Below are positions 1-11,054 of a stretch of DNA of 64,000 bases, one piece after another. The notes under the pieces are model-generated. The model was not told the origin of the DNA. It saw only the letters and a program-made list of their open reading frames with translations, and searched no databases. The position numbers were made by a program, and so were the translations under genes. Numbering within the stretch: position 1 is the stretch's first letter; each line of letters starts with the position of its first letter. The stretch is taken from the NCBI GenBank assembly GCA_040954595.2, contig CM082579.2, positions 1 through 64,000 of the forward strand, in the 5' to 3' direction. This stretch comes from Balanoglossus misakiensis. Lineage: Eukaryota > Hemichordata.

Positions 1-389
1 AACCCCAACCCCTCCTTCCAACCCTTACTTACCCTTAACCCTTACCCTTAACCCCTTACCCTTACCTTACCTTAACCCTTACCCTTCACCCTTACCCCCT
101 CAGAGATACACATCTCGTGATCTAACCTAACCTAACCTAACTAACCTATAACCTAACCTAACTAACCCTAACCCTAACCCTAACCCTAACCTAACCCAAA
201 CCCTAACCCTAACCTTTCCCTAACCCTAACCCCAATCCCTAACCCTTACCAGTCCGACCCTAACCCTAACCCTATCCCTTACCCTAACCCTAACCCTACC
301 CTAACCCTAACCCTAACCCCTAACCCTAACCCTAACCCTAACCTATCCCTAACCCTACCCTAACCCTAACCCCTAACCCTAACCCAACC
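1..389. repeat. Degenerate distal telomeric DNA
   Basis: C-rich telomere-like sequence that is irregular. It mixes CCCTTA-type repeats (about 25-100), CCTAA pentamers (about 124-165) and CCCTAA hexamers with single-base gains and losses. Two non-telomeric insertions are visible, near 101-123 and near 250-256. This is the outermost DNA of the window, yet it is less regular than the pure telomere just inside it, the reverse of the usual order. It may be true variant repeats or poor consensus at a contig end covered by few reads. Confidence 0.8.
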
Positions 390-1661
390 CTAACCCTAAC
401 CCTAACCCTAACCCTAACCCTAACCCTAACCCTAACCCTAACCCTAACCCTAACCCTAACCCTAACCCTAACCCTAACCCTAACCCTAACCCTAACCTAA
501 CCCTAACCCTAACCCTAACCCTAACCCTAACCCTAACCCTAACCCTAACCCTAACCCTAACCCTAACCCTAACCCTAACCCTAACCCTAACCCTAACCCT
601 AACCCTAACCCTAACCCTAACCCTAACCCTAACCCTAACCCTAACCCTAACCCTAACCCTAACCCTAACCCTAACCCTAACCCTAACCCTAACCCTAACC
701 CTAACCCTAACCCTAACCCTAACCCTAACCCTAACCCTAACCCTAACCCTAACCCTAACCCTAACCCTAACCCTAACCCTAACCCTAACCCTAACCCTAA
801 CCCTAACCCTAACCCTAACCCTAACCCTAACCCTAACCCTAACCCTAACCCTAACCCTAACCCTAACCCTAACCCTAACCCTAACCCTAACCCTAACCCT
901 AACCCTAACCCTAACCCTAACCCTAACCCTAACCCTAACCCTAACCCTAACCCTAACCCTAACCCTAACCCTAACCCTAACCCTAACCCTAACCCTAACC
1001 CTAACCCTAACCCTAACCCTAACCCTAACCCTAACCCTAACCCTAACCCTAACCCTAACCCTAACCCTAACCCTAACCCTAACCCTAACCCTAACCCTAA
1101 CCCTAACCCTAACCCTAACCCTAACCCTAACCCTAACCCTAACCCTAACCCTAACCCTAACCCTAACCCTAACCCTAACCCTAACCCTAACCCTAACCCT
1201 AACCCTAACCCTAACCCTAACCCTAACCCTAACCCTAACCCTAACCCTAACCCTAACCCTAACCCTAACCCTAACCCTAACCCTAACCCTAACCCTAACC
1301 CTAACCCTAACCCTAACCCTAACCCTAACCCTAACCCTAACCCTAACCCTAACCCTAACCCTAACCCTAACCCTAACCCTAACCCTAACCCTAACCCTAA
1401 CCCTAACCCTAACCCTAACCCTAACCCTAACCCTAACCCTAACCCTAACCCTAACCCTAACCCTAACCCTAACCCTAACCCTAACCCTAACCCTAACCCT
1501 AACCCTAACCCTAACCCTAACCCTAACCCTAACCCTAACCCTAACCCTAACCCTAACCCTAACCCTAACCCTAACCCTAACCCTAACCCTAACCCTAACC
1601 CTAACCCTAACCCTAACCCTAACCCTAACCCTAACCCTAACCCTACCCTAACCCTAACCCT
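390..1661. repeat. Telomere, (CCCTAA)n / (TTAGGG)n
   Basis: About 1.27 kb of almost uninterrupted CCCTAA hexamers, roughly 210 copies. There is one 5-bp unit near 497 and slight slippage near 1645. CCCTAA on the + strand at the left edge is the orientation of a genuine left chromosome end: the G-rich strand runs 3' toward the terminus. TTAGGG is the telomere unit of vertebrates and of most other animals. A Leu-Gly dipeptide reading frame runs through the tract on the minus strand and has no coding meaning. Confidence 0.97.
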
Positions 1662-1710
1662 AATCCTAGCCGAGAGCCCTGACACCTAACCCTAACCCTA
1701 ACCCAGACTG
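1662..1710. repeat. Truncated junction unit of the 70-bp satellite
   Basis: This short stretch joins the telomere to the 70-bp satellite. It has the same elements as the satellite unit (ATCCTAGCCGAG, AGCCCTG, ACCTAACCC and CCCAGACTG) but is about 49 bp long, with the GGAGCCCTGGACTGGAGA block shortened. It looks like a diverged edge unit. Confidence 0.75.
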
Positions 1711-4700
1711 CAACCCTAACCCTAATCCTAGCCGAGGAGCCCTGGACTGGAGACCTAACCCTAATCCTAACCCCAGACTGCAACCCTAACCCTAATCCTA
1801 GCCGAGGAGCCCTGGACTGGAGACCTAACCCTAATCCTAACCCCAGACTGCAACCCTAACCCTAATCCTAGCCGAGGAGCCCTGGACTGGAGACCTAACC
1901 CTAATCCTAACCCCAGACTGCAACCCTAACCCTAATCCTAGCCGAGGAGCCCTGGACTGGAGACCTAACCCTAATCCTAACCCCAGACTGCAACCCTAAC
2001 CCTAATCCTAGCCGAGGAGCCCTGGACTGGAGACCTAACCCTAATCCTAACCCCAGACTGCAACCCTAACCCTAATCCTAGCCGAGGAGCCCTGGACTGG
2101 AGACCTAACCCTAATCCTAACCCCAGACTGCAACCCTAACCCTAATCCTAGCCGAGGAGCCCTGGACTGGAGACCTAACCCTAATCCTAACCCCAGACTG
2201 CAACCCTAACCCTAATCCTAGCCGAGGAGCCCTGGACTGGAGACCTAACCCTAATCCTAACCCCAGACTGCAACCCTAACCCTAATCCTAGCCGAGGAGC
2301 CCTGGACTGGAGACCTAACCCTAATCCTAACCCCAGACTGCAACCCTAACCCTAATCCTAGCCGAGGAGCCCTGGACTGGAGACCTAACCCTAATCCTAA
2401 CCCCAGACTGCAACCCTAACCCTAATCCTAGCCGAGGAGCCCTGGACTGGAGACCTAACCCTAATCCTAACCCCAGACTGCAACCCTAACCCTAATCCTA
2501 GCCGAGGAGCCCTGGACTGGAGACCTAACCCTAATCCTAACCCCAGACTGCAACCCTAACCCTAATCCTAGCCGAGGAGCCCTGGACTGGAGACCTAACC
2601 CTAATCCTAACCCCAGACTGCAACCCTAACCCTAATCCTAGCCGAGGAGCCCTGGACTGGAGACCTAACCCTAATCCTAACCCCAGACTGCAACCCTAAC
2701 CCTAATCCTAGCCGAGGAGCCCTGGACTGGAGACCTAACCCTAATCCTAACCCCAGACTGCAACCCTAACCCTAATCCTAGCCGAGGAGCCCTGGACTGG
2801 AGACCTAACCCTAATCCTAACCCCAGACTGCAACCCTAACCCTAATCCTAGCCGAGGAGCCCTGGACTGGAGACCTAACCCTAATCCTAACCCCAGACTG
2901 CAACCCTAACCCTAATCCTAGCCGAGGAGCCCTGGACTGGAGACCTAACCCTAATCCTAACCCCAGACTGCAACCCTAACCCTAATCCTAGCCGAGGAGC
3001 CCTGGACTGGAGACCTAACCCTAATCCTAACCCCAGACTGCAACCCTAACCCTAATCCTAGCCGAGGAGCCCTGGACTGGAGACCTAACCCTAATCCTAA
3101 CCCCAGACTGCAACCCTAACCCTAATCCTAGCCGAGGAGCCCTGGACTGGAGACCTAACCCTAATCCTAACCCCAGACTGCAACCCTAACCCTAATCCTA
3201 GCCGAGGAGCCCTGGACTGGAGACCTAACCCTAATCCTAACCCCAGACTGCAACCCTAACCCTAATCCTAGCCGAGGAGCCCTGGACTGGAGACCTAACC
3301 CTAATCCTAACCCCAGACTGCAACCCTAACCCTAATCCTAGCCGAGGAGCCCTGGACTGGAGACCTAACCCTAATCCTAACCCCAGACTGCAACCCTAAC
3401 CCTAATCCTAGCCGAGGAGCCCTGGACTGGAGACCTAACCCTAATCCTAACCCCAGACTGCAACCCTAACCCTAATCCTAGCCGAGGAGCCCTGGACTGG
3501 AGACCTAACCCTAATCCTAACCCCAGACTGCAACCCTAACCCTAATCCTAGCCGAGGAGCCCTGGACTGGAGACCTAACCCTAATCCTAACCCCAGACTG
3601 CAACCCTAACCCTAATCCTAGCCGAGGAGCCCTGGACTGGAGACCTAACCCTAATCCTAACCCCAGACTGCAACCCTAACCCTAATCCTAGCCGAGGAGC
3701 CCTGGACTGGAGACCTAACCCTAATCCTAACCCCAGACTGCAACCCTAACCCTAATCCTAGCCGAGGAGCCCTGGACTGGAGACCTAACCCTAATCCTAA
3801 CCCCAGACTGCAACCCTAACCCTAATCCTAGCCGAGGAGCCCTGGACTGGAGACCTAACCCTAATCCTAACCCCAGACTGCAACCCTAACCCTAATCCTA
3901 GCCGAGGAGCCCTGGACTGGAGACCTAACCCTAATCCTAACCCCAGACTGCAACCCTAACCCTAATCCTAGCCGAGGAGCCCTGGACTGGAGACCTAACC
4001 CTAATCCTAACCCCAGACTGCAACCCTAACCCTAATCCTAGCCGAGGAGCCCTGGACTGGAGACCTAACCCTAATCCTAACCCCAGACTGCAACCCTAAC
4101 CCTAATCCTAGCCGAGGAGCCCTGGACTGGAGACCTAACCCTAATCCTAACCCCAGACTGCAACCCTAACCCTAATCCTAGCCGAGGAGCCCTGGACTGG
4201 AGACCTAACCCTAATCCTAACCCCAGACTGCAACCCTAACCCTAATCCTAGCCGAGGAGCCCTGGACTGGAGACCTAACCCTAATCCTAACCCCAGACTG
4301 CAACCCTAACCCTAATCCTAGCCGAGGAGCCCTGGACTGGAGACCTAACCCTAATCCTAACCCCAGACTGCAACCCTAACCCTAATCCTAGCCGAGGAGC
4401 CCTGGACTGGAGACCTAACCCTAATCCTAACCCCAGACTGCAACCCTAACCCTAATCCTAGCCGAGGAGCCCTGGACTGGAGACCTAACCCTAATCCTAA
4501 CCCCAGACTGCAACCCTAACCCTAATCCTAGCCGAGGAGCCCTGGACTGGAGACCTAACCCTAATCCTAACCCCAGACTGCAACCCTAACCCTAATCCTA
4601 GCCGAGGAGCCCTGGACTGGAGACCTAACCCTAATCCTAACCCCAGACTGCAACCCTAACCCTAATCCTAGCCGAGGAGCCCTGGACTGGAGACCTAACC

Positions 4701-5204
4701 CTAATCCTAACCCCAGACTGCAACCCTAACCCTAATCCTAGCCGAGGAGCCCTGGACTGGAGACCTAACCCTAATCCTAACCCCAGACTGCAACCCTAAC
4801 CCTAATCCTAGCCGAGGAGCCCTGGACTGGAGACCTAACCCTAATCCTAACCCCAGACTGCAACCCTAACCCTAATCCTAGCCGAGGAGCCCTGGACTGG
4901 AGACCTAACCCTAATCCTAACCCCAGACTGCAACCCTAACCCTAATCCTAGCCGAGGAGCCCTGGACTGGAGACCTAACCCTAATCCTAACCCCAGACTG
5001 CAACCCTAACCCTAATCCTAGCCGAGGAGCCCTGGACTGGAGACCTAACCCTAATCCTAACCCCAGACTGCAACCCTAACCCTAATCCTAGCCGAGGAGC
5101 CCTGGACTGGAGACCTAACCCTAACCCCAGACTGCAACCCTAACCCTAATCCTAGCCGAGGAGCCCTGGACTGGAGACCTAACCCTAATCCTAACCCCAG
5201 ACTG
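1711..5204. repeat. 70-bp telomere-associated satellite, 50 units
   Basis: Units start at 1711 and recur every 70 bp. 48 units are 70 bp, one is 64 bp (5071-5134, lacking one 6-bp hexamer) and the last is again 70 bp. By eye the copies are otherwise identical. More than half of each unit is made of telomere-like hexamers (CCCTAA plus the variant CCTAAT). The rest is a unique part containing GCCGAGGAGCCCTGGACTGG and CCAGACTG. The unit is therefore a composite of telomeric DNA and a short non-telomeric insert, amplified as a block just inside the telomere. Confidence 0.95.
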
Positions 5205-5288
5205 GAACTCTAAGGGGGCCGGGTTGCCCTCCACTTCCTGTCGTAAAGGCGCGGTCAATGGGGGCCAGGTTGGCCTCCACTTCCGGTC
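5205..5288. repeat. Transition with a hybrid 46-bp unit
   Basis: Joins the 70-bp array to the 52-bp array. After AACTCTAAGGGGGCCG there is a single repeat unit at 5222-5267 that is exactly 46 bp long, then the start of the first 52-bp type unit. The 46-bp unit has the left half of the 52-bp repeat (TTGCCCTCCACTTCC) and the right half of the 46-bp repeat (GTCGTAAAGGCGCGGTCAAT). It is a structural intermediate between the two satellite families. Confidence 0.8.
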
Positions 5289-8200
5289 GTAGCCTGGCGG
5301 TCGAAGGGGTTGGGTATCAGGTTGGCCTCCGCTTCCGGCCGTAGCCTGGCGGTCGAAGGGGTTGGGTATCAGGTTGGCCTCCGCTTCCGGCCGTAGCCTG
5401 GCGGTCGAAGGGGTTGGGTATCAGGTTGGCCTCCGCTTCCGGCCGTAGCCTGGCGGTCGAAGGGGTTGGGTATCAGGTTGGCCTCCGCTTCCGGCCGTAG
5501 CCTGGCGGTCGAAGGGGTTGGGTATCAGGTTGGCCTCCGCTTCCGGCCGTAGCCTGGCGGTCGAAGGGGTTGGGTATCTGGTTGGCCTCCGCTTCCGGCC
5601 GTAGCCTGGCGGTCGAAGGGGTTGGGTATCTGGTTGGCCTCCGCTTCCGGCCGTAGCCTGGCGGTCGAAGGGGTTGGGTATCTGGTTGGCCTCCGCTTCC
5701 GGCCGTAGCCTGGCGGTCGAAGGGGTTGGGTATCAGGTTGGCCTCCGCTTCCGGCCGTAGCCTGGCGGTCGAAGGGGTTGGGTATCAGGTTGGCCTCCGC
5801 TTCCGGCCGTAGCCTGGCGGTCGAAGGGGTTGGGTATCAGGTTGGCCTCCGCTTCCGGCCGTAGCCTGGCGGTCGAAGGGGTTGGGTATCAGGTTGGCCT
5901 CCGCTTCCGGCCGTAGCCTGGCGGTCGAAGGGGTTGGGTATCAGGTTGGCCTCCGCTTCCGGCCGTAGCCTGGCGGTCGAAGGGGTTGGGTATCAGGTTG
6001 GCCTCCGCTTCCGGCCGTAGCCTGGCGGTCGAAGGGGTTGGGTATCAGGTTGGCCTCCGCTTCCGGCCGTAGCCTGGCGGTCGAAGGGGTTGGGTATCAG
6101 GTTGGCCTCCGCTTCCGGCCGTAGCCTGGCGGTCGAAGGGGTTGGGTATCAGGTTGGCCTCCGCTTCCGGCCGTAGCCTGGCGGTCGAAGGGGTTGGGTA
6201 TCAGGTTGGCCTCCGCTTCCGGCCGTAGCCTGGCGGTCGAAGGGGTTGGGTATCAGGTTGGCCTCCGCTTCCGGCCGTAGCCTGGCGGTCGAAGGGGTTG
6301 GGTATCAGGTTGGCCTCCGCTTCCGGCCGTAGCCTGGCGGTCGAAGGGGTTGGGTATCAGGTTGGCCTCCGCTTCCGGCCGTAGCCTGGCGGTCGAAGGG
6401 GTTGGGTATCAGGTTGGCCTCCGCTTCCGGCCGTAGCCTGGCGGTCGAAGGGGTTGGGTATCAGGTTGGCCTCCGCTTCCGGCCGTAGCCTGGCGGTCGA
6501 AGGGGTTGGGTATCAGGTTGGCCTCCGCTTCCGGCCGTAGCCTGGCGGTCGAAGGGGTTGGGTATCAGGTTGGCCTCCGCTTCCGGCCGTAGCCTGGCGG
6601 TCGAAGGGGTTGGGTATCAGGTTGGCCTCCGCTTCCGGCCGTAGCCTGGCGGTCGAAGGGGTTGGGTATCAGGTTGGACTCCGCTTCCGGCCGTAGCCTG
6701 GCGGTCGAAGGGGTTGGGTATCAGGTTGGCCTCCGCTTCCGGCCGTAGCCTGGCGGTCGAAGGGGTTGGGTATCAGGTTGGCCTCCGCTTCCGGCCGTAG
6801 CCTGGCGGTCGAAGGGGTTGGGTATCAGGTTGGCCTCCGCTTCCGGCCGTAGCCTGGCGGTCGAAGGGGTTGGGTATCAGGTTGGCCTCCGCTTCCGGCC
6901 GTAGCCTGGCGGTCGAAGGGGTTGGGTATCAGGTTGGCCTCCGCTTCCGGCCGTAGCCTGGCGGTCGAAGGGGTTGGGTATCAGGTTGGCCTCCGCTTCC
7001 GGCCGTAGCCTGGCGGTCGAAGGGGTTGGGTATCAGGTTGGCCTCCGCTTCCGGCCGTAGCCTGGCGGTCGAAGGGGTTGGGTATCTGGTTGGCCTCCGC
7101 TTCCGGCCGTAGCCTGGCGGTCGAAGGGGTTGGGTATCAGGTTGGCCTCCGCTTCCGGCCGTAGCCTGGCGGTCGAAGGGGTTGGGTATCAGGTTGGCCT
7201 CCGCTTCCGGCCGTAGCCTGGCGGTCGAAGGGGTTGGGTATCAGGTTGGCCTCCGCTTCCGGCCGTAGCCTGGCGGTCGAAGGGGTTGGGTATCAGGTTG
7301 GCCTCCGCTTCCGGCCGTAGCCTGGCGGTCGAAGGGGTTGGGTATCAGGTTGGCCTCCGCTTCCGGCCGTAGCCTGGCGGTCGAAGGGGTTGGGTATCAG
7401 GTTGGCCTCCGCTTCCGGCCGTAGCCTGGCGGTCGAAGGGGTTGGGTATCAGGTTGGCCTCCGCTTCCGGCCGTAGCCTGGCGGTCGAAGGGGTTGGGTA
7501 TCAGGTTGGCCTCCGCTTCCGGCCGTAGCCTGGCGGTCGAAGGGGTTGGGTATCAGGTTGGCCTCCGCTTCCGGCCGTAGCCTGGCGGTCGAAGGGGTTG
7601 GGTATCAGGTTGGCCTCCGCTTCCGGCCGTAGCCTGGCGGTCGAAGGGGTTGGGTATCAGGTTGGCCTCCGCTTCCGGCCGTAGCCTGGCGGTCGAAGGG
7701 GTTGGGTATCTGGTTGGCCTCCGCTTCCGGCCGTAGCCTGGCGGTCGAAGGGGTTGGGTATCAGGTTGGCCTCCGCTTCCGGCCGTAGCCTGGCGGTCGA
7801 AGGGGTTGGGTATCAGGTTGGCCTCCGCTTCCGGCCGTAGCCTGGCGGTCGAAGGGGTTGGGTATCTGGTTGGCCTCCGCTTCCGGCCGTAGCCTGGCGG
7901 TCGAAGGGGTTGGGTATCAGGTTGGCCTCCGCTTCCGGCCGTAGCCTGGCGGTCGAAGGGGTTGGGTATCAGGTTGGCCTCCGCTTCCGGCCGTAGCCTG
8001 GCGGTCGAAGGGGTTGGGTATCTGGTTGGCCTCCGCTTCCGGCCGTAGCCTGGCGGTCGAAGGGGTTGGGTATCAGGTTGGCCTCCGCTTCCGGCCGTAG
8101 CCTGGCGGTCGAAGGGGTTGGGTATCAGGTTGGCCTCCGCTTCCGGCCGTAGCCTGGCGGTCGAAGGGGTTGGGTATCAGGTTGGCCTCCGCTTCCGGCC

Positions 8201-10628
8201 GTAGCCTGGCGGTCGAAGGGGTTGGGTATCAGGTTGGCCTCCGCTTCCGGCCGTAGCCTGGCGGTCGAAGGGGTTGGGTATCAGGTTGGCCTCCGCTTCC
8301 GGCCGTAGCCTGGCGGTCGAAGGGGTTGGGTATCAGGTTGGCCTCCGCTTCCGGCCGTAGCCTGGCGGTCGAAGGGGTTGGGTATCAGGTTGGCCTCCGC
8401 TTCCGGCCGTAGCCTGGCGGTCGAAGGGGTTGGGTATCAGGTTGGCCTCCGCTTCCGGCCGTAGCCTGGCGGTCGAAGGGGTTGGGTATCAGGTTGGCCT
8501 CCGCTTCCGGCCGTAGCCTGGCGGTCGAAGGGGTTGGGTATCTGGTTGGCCTCCGCTTCCGGCCGTAGCCTGGCGGTCGAAGGGGTTGGGTATCAGGTTG
8601 GCCTCCGCTTCCGGCCGTAGCCTGGCGGTCGAAGGGGTTGGGTATCAGGTTGGCCTCCGCTTCCGGCCGTAGCCTGGCGGTCGAAGGGGTTGGGTATCAG
8701 GTTGGCCTCCGCTTCCGGCCGTAGCCTGGCGGTCGAAGGGGTTGGGTATCAGGTTGGCCTCCGCTTCCGGCCGTAGCCTGGCGGTCGAAGGGGTTGGGTA
8801 TCAGGTTGGCCTCCGCTTCCGGCCGTAGCCTGGCGGTCGAAGGGGTTGGGTATCAGGTTGGCCTCCGCTTCCGGCCGTAGCCTGGCGGTCGAAGGGGTTG
8901 GGTATCAGGTTGGCCTCCGCTTCCGGCCGTAGCCTGGCGGTCGAAGGGGTTGGGTATCTGGTTGGCCTCCGCTTCCGGCCGTAGCCTGGCGGTCGAAGGG
9001 GTTGGGTATCAGGTTGGCCTCCGCTTCCGGCCGTAGCCTGGCGGTCGAAGGGGTTGGGTATCAGGTTGGCCTCCGCTTCCGGCCGTAGCCTGGCGGTCGA
9101 AGGGGTTGGGTATCAGGTTGGCCTCCGCTTCCGGCCGTAGCCTGGCGGTCGAAGGGGTTGGGTATCAGGTTGGCCTCCGCTTCCGGCCGTAGCCTGGCGG
9201 TCGAAGGGGTTGGGTATCTGGTTGGCCTCCGCTTCCGGCCGTAGCCTGGCGGTCGAAGGGGTTGGGTATCTGGTTGGCCTCCGCTTCCGGCCGTAGCCTG
9301 GCGGTCGAAGGGGTTGGGTATCTGGTTGGCCTCCGCTTCCGGCCGTAGCCTGGCGGTCGAAGGGGTTGGGTATCTGGTTGGCCTCCGCTTCCGGCCGTAG
9401 CCTGGCGGTCGAAGGGGTTGGGTATCAGGTTGGCCTCCGCTTCCGGCCGTAGCCTGGCGGTCGAAGGGGTTGGGTATCAGGTTGGCCTCCGCTTCCGGCC
9501 GTAGCCTGGCGGTCGAAGGGGTTGGGTATCAGGTTGGCCTCCGCTTCCGGCCGTAGCCTGGCGGTCGAAGGGGTTGGGTATCAGGTTGGCCTCCGCTTCC
9601 GGCCGTAGCCTGGCGGTCGAAGGGGTTGGGTATCAGGTTGGCCTCCGCTTCCGGCCGTAGCCTGGCGGTCGAAGGGGTTGGGTATCAGGTTGGCCTCCGC
9701 TTCCGGCCGTAGCCTGGCGGTCGAAGGGGTTGGGTATCAGGTTGGCCTCCGCTTCCGGCCGTAGCCTGGCGGTCGAAGGGGTTGGGTATCAGGTTGGCCT
9801 CCGCTTCCGGCCGTAGCCTGGCGGTCGAAGGGGTTGGGTATCAGGTTGGCCTCCGCTTCCGGCCGTAGCCTGGCGGTCGAAGGGGTTGGGTATCAGGTTG
9901 GCCTCCGCTTCCGGCCGTAGCCTGGCGGTCGAAGGGGTTGGGTATCAGGTTGGCCTCCGCTTCCGGCCGTAGCCTGGCGGTCGAAGGGGTTGGGTATCAG
10001 GTTGGCCTCCGCTTCCGGCCGTAGCCTGGCGGTCGAAGGGGTTGGGTATCAGGTTGGCCTCCGCTTCCGGCCGTAGCCTGGCGGTCGAAGGGGTTGGGTA
10101 TCTGGTTGGCCTCCGCTTCCGGCCGTAGCCTGGCGGTCGAAGGGGTTGGGTATCTGGTTGGCCTCCGCTTCCGGCCGTAGCCTGGCGGTCGAAGGGGTTG
10201 GGTATCAGGTTGGCCTCCGCTTCCGGCCGTAGCCTGGCGGTCGAAGGGGTTGGGTATCTGGTTGGCCTCCGCTTCCGGCCGTAGCCTGGCGGTCGAAGGG
10301 GTTGGGTATCAGGTTGGCCTCCGCTTCCGGCCGTAGCCTGGCGGTCGAAGGGGTTGGGTATCAGGTTGGCCTCCGCTTCCGGCCGTAGCCTGGCGGTCGA
10401 AGGGGTTGGGTATCAGGTTGGCCTCCGCTTCCGGCCGTAGCCTGGCGGTCGAAGGGGTTGGGTATCAGGTTGGCCTCCGCTTCCGGCCGTAGCCTGGCGG
10501 TCGAAGGGGTTGGGTATCAGGTTGGCCTCCGCTTCCGGCCGTAGCCTGGCGGTCGAAGGGGTTGGGTATCAGGTTGGCCTCCGCTTCCGGCCGTAGCCTG
10601 GCGGTCGAAGGGGTTGGGTATCAGGTTG
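5289..10628. repeat. 52-bp CpG-rich satellite, array 1 (~103 units)
   Basis: Strict 52-bp periodicity. The unit holds GTAGCCTGGCGGTCGAAGG, GGTTGGGTATCAGG and TTGGCCTCCGCTTCCGGCC. Copies differ mostly at one base: TATCAGG versus TATCTGG, with about 16 T copies here at irregular spacing. All full units in this array read CCTCCGCTT. The unit has several CpG sites. No coding potential is claimed; frames open through the repeat reflect the absence of stops in the unit. Confidence 0.95.
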
Positions 10629-11054
10629 GCGTGGTGAATCCGGGCCAAGTTGCCGGCGACTTCCGGTCGTAACGGCGCGGTGAATCTGGGCCAAGTTGCC
10701 GGCGACTTCCGGTCGTAACGGCGCAAGAATCTGGGCCAAGTTGCCGGAGACTTCCTGTGAATCCGGGCCAAGTTGCGGCAACTTCCGGTCGTAACGGCGC
10801 GGTGAATCAGGGCCAAGTTGCCGGCGACTTCCGGTGGTAACGGTGCGGTGAATCTGGGCCAAGTTGCCGGCGACTTCCGGTCGTAACGGCGCAAGAATCT
10901 GGGCCAAGTTGCCGGAGACTTCCTGTGAATCCGGGCCAAGTTGCGGCGACTTCCGGTCGTAACAGCGCGGTGAATCAGGGCCAAGTTGCCGGCGACTTCC
11001 GGTGGTAACGGCGCGGTGAATCTGGGCCAAGTTGCCGGCGACTTCCGGTCGTAA
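10629..11054. repeat. 46-bp satellite cassette 1 (~425 bp)
   Basis: Block of the 46-bp satellite inside the 52-bp array. It alternates 46-bp units (GTGAATCTGGGCCAAGTTG, CCGGCGACTTCCGG, TCGTAACGGCG) with shortened units lacking the GTAACGGCG part. The left junction is GGTTGGC|GTGGTGAATCC and the right junction is GTAAC|GAAGGGGTTGGG. The same order of variants and the same junctions recur in the cassettes at 14666, 15946 and 16864. Confidence 0.9.

Noticed and set aside
492-1685. A 397-codon Leu-Gly repeat frame on the minus strand
   Set aside because: It is the translation of TTAGGG telomere repeats; no coding signal.
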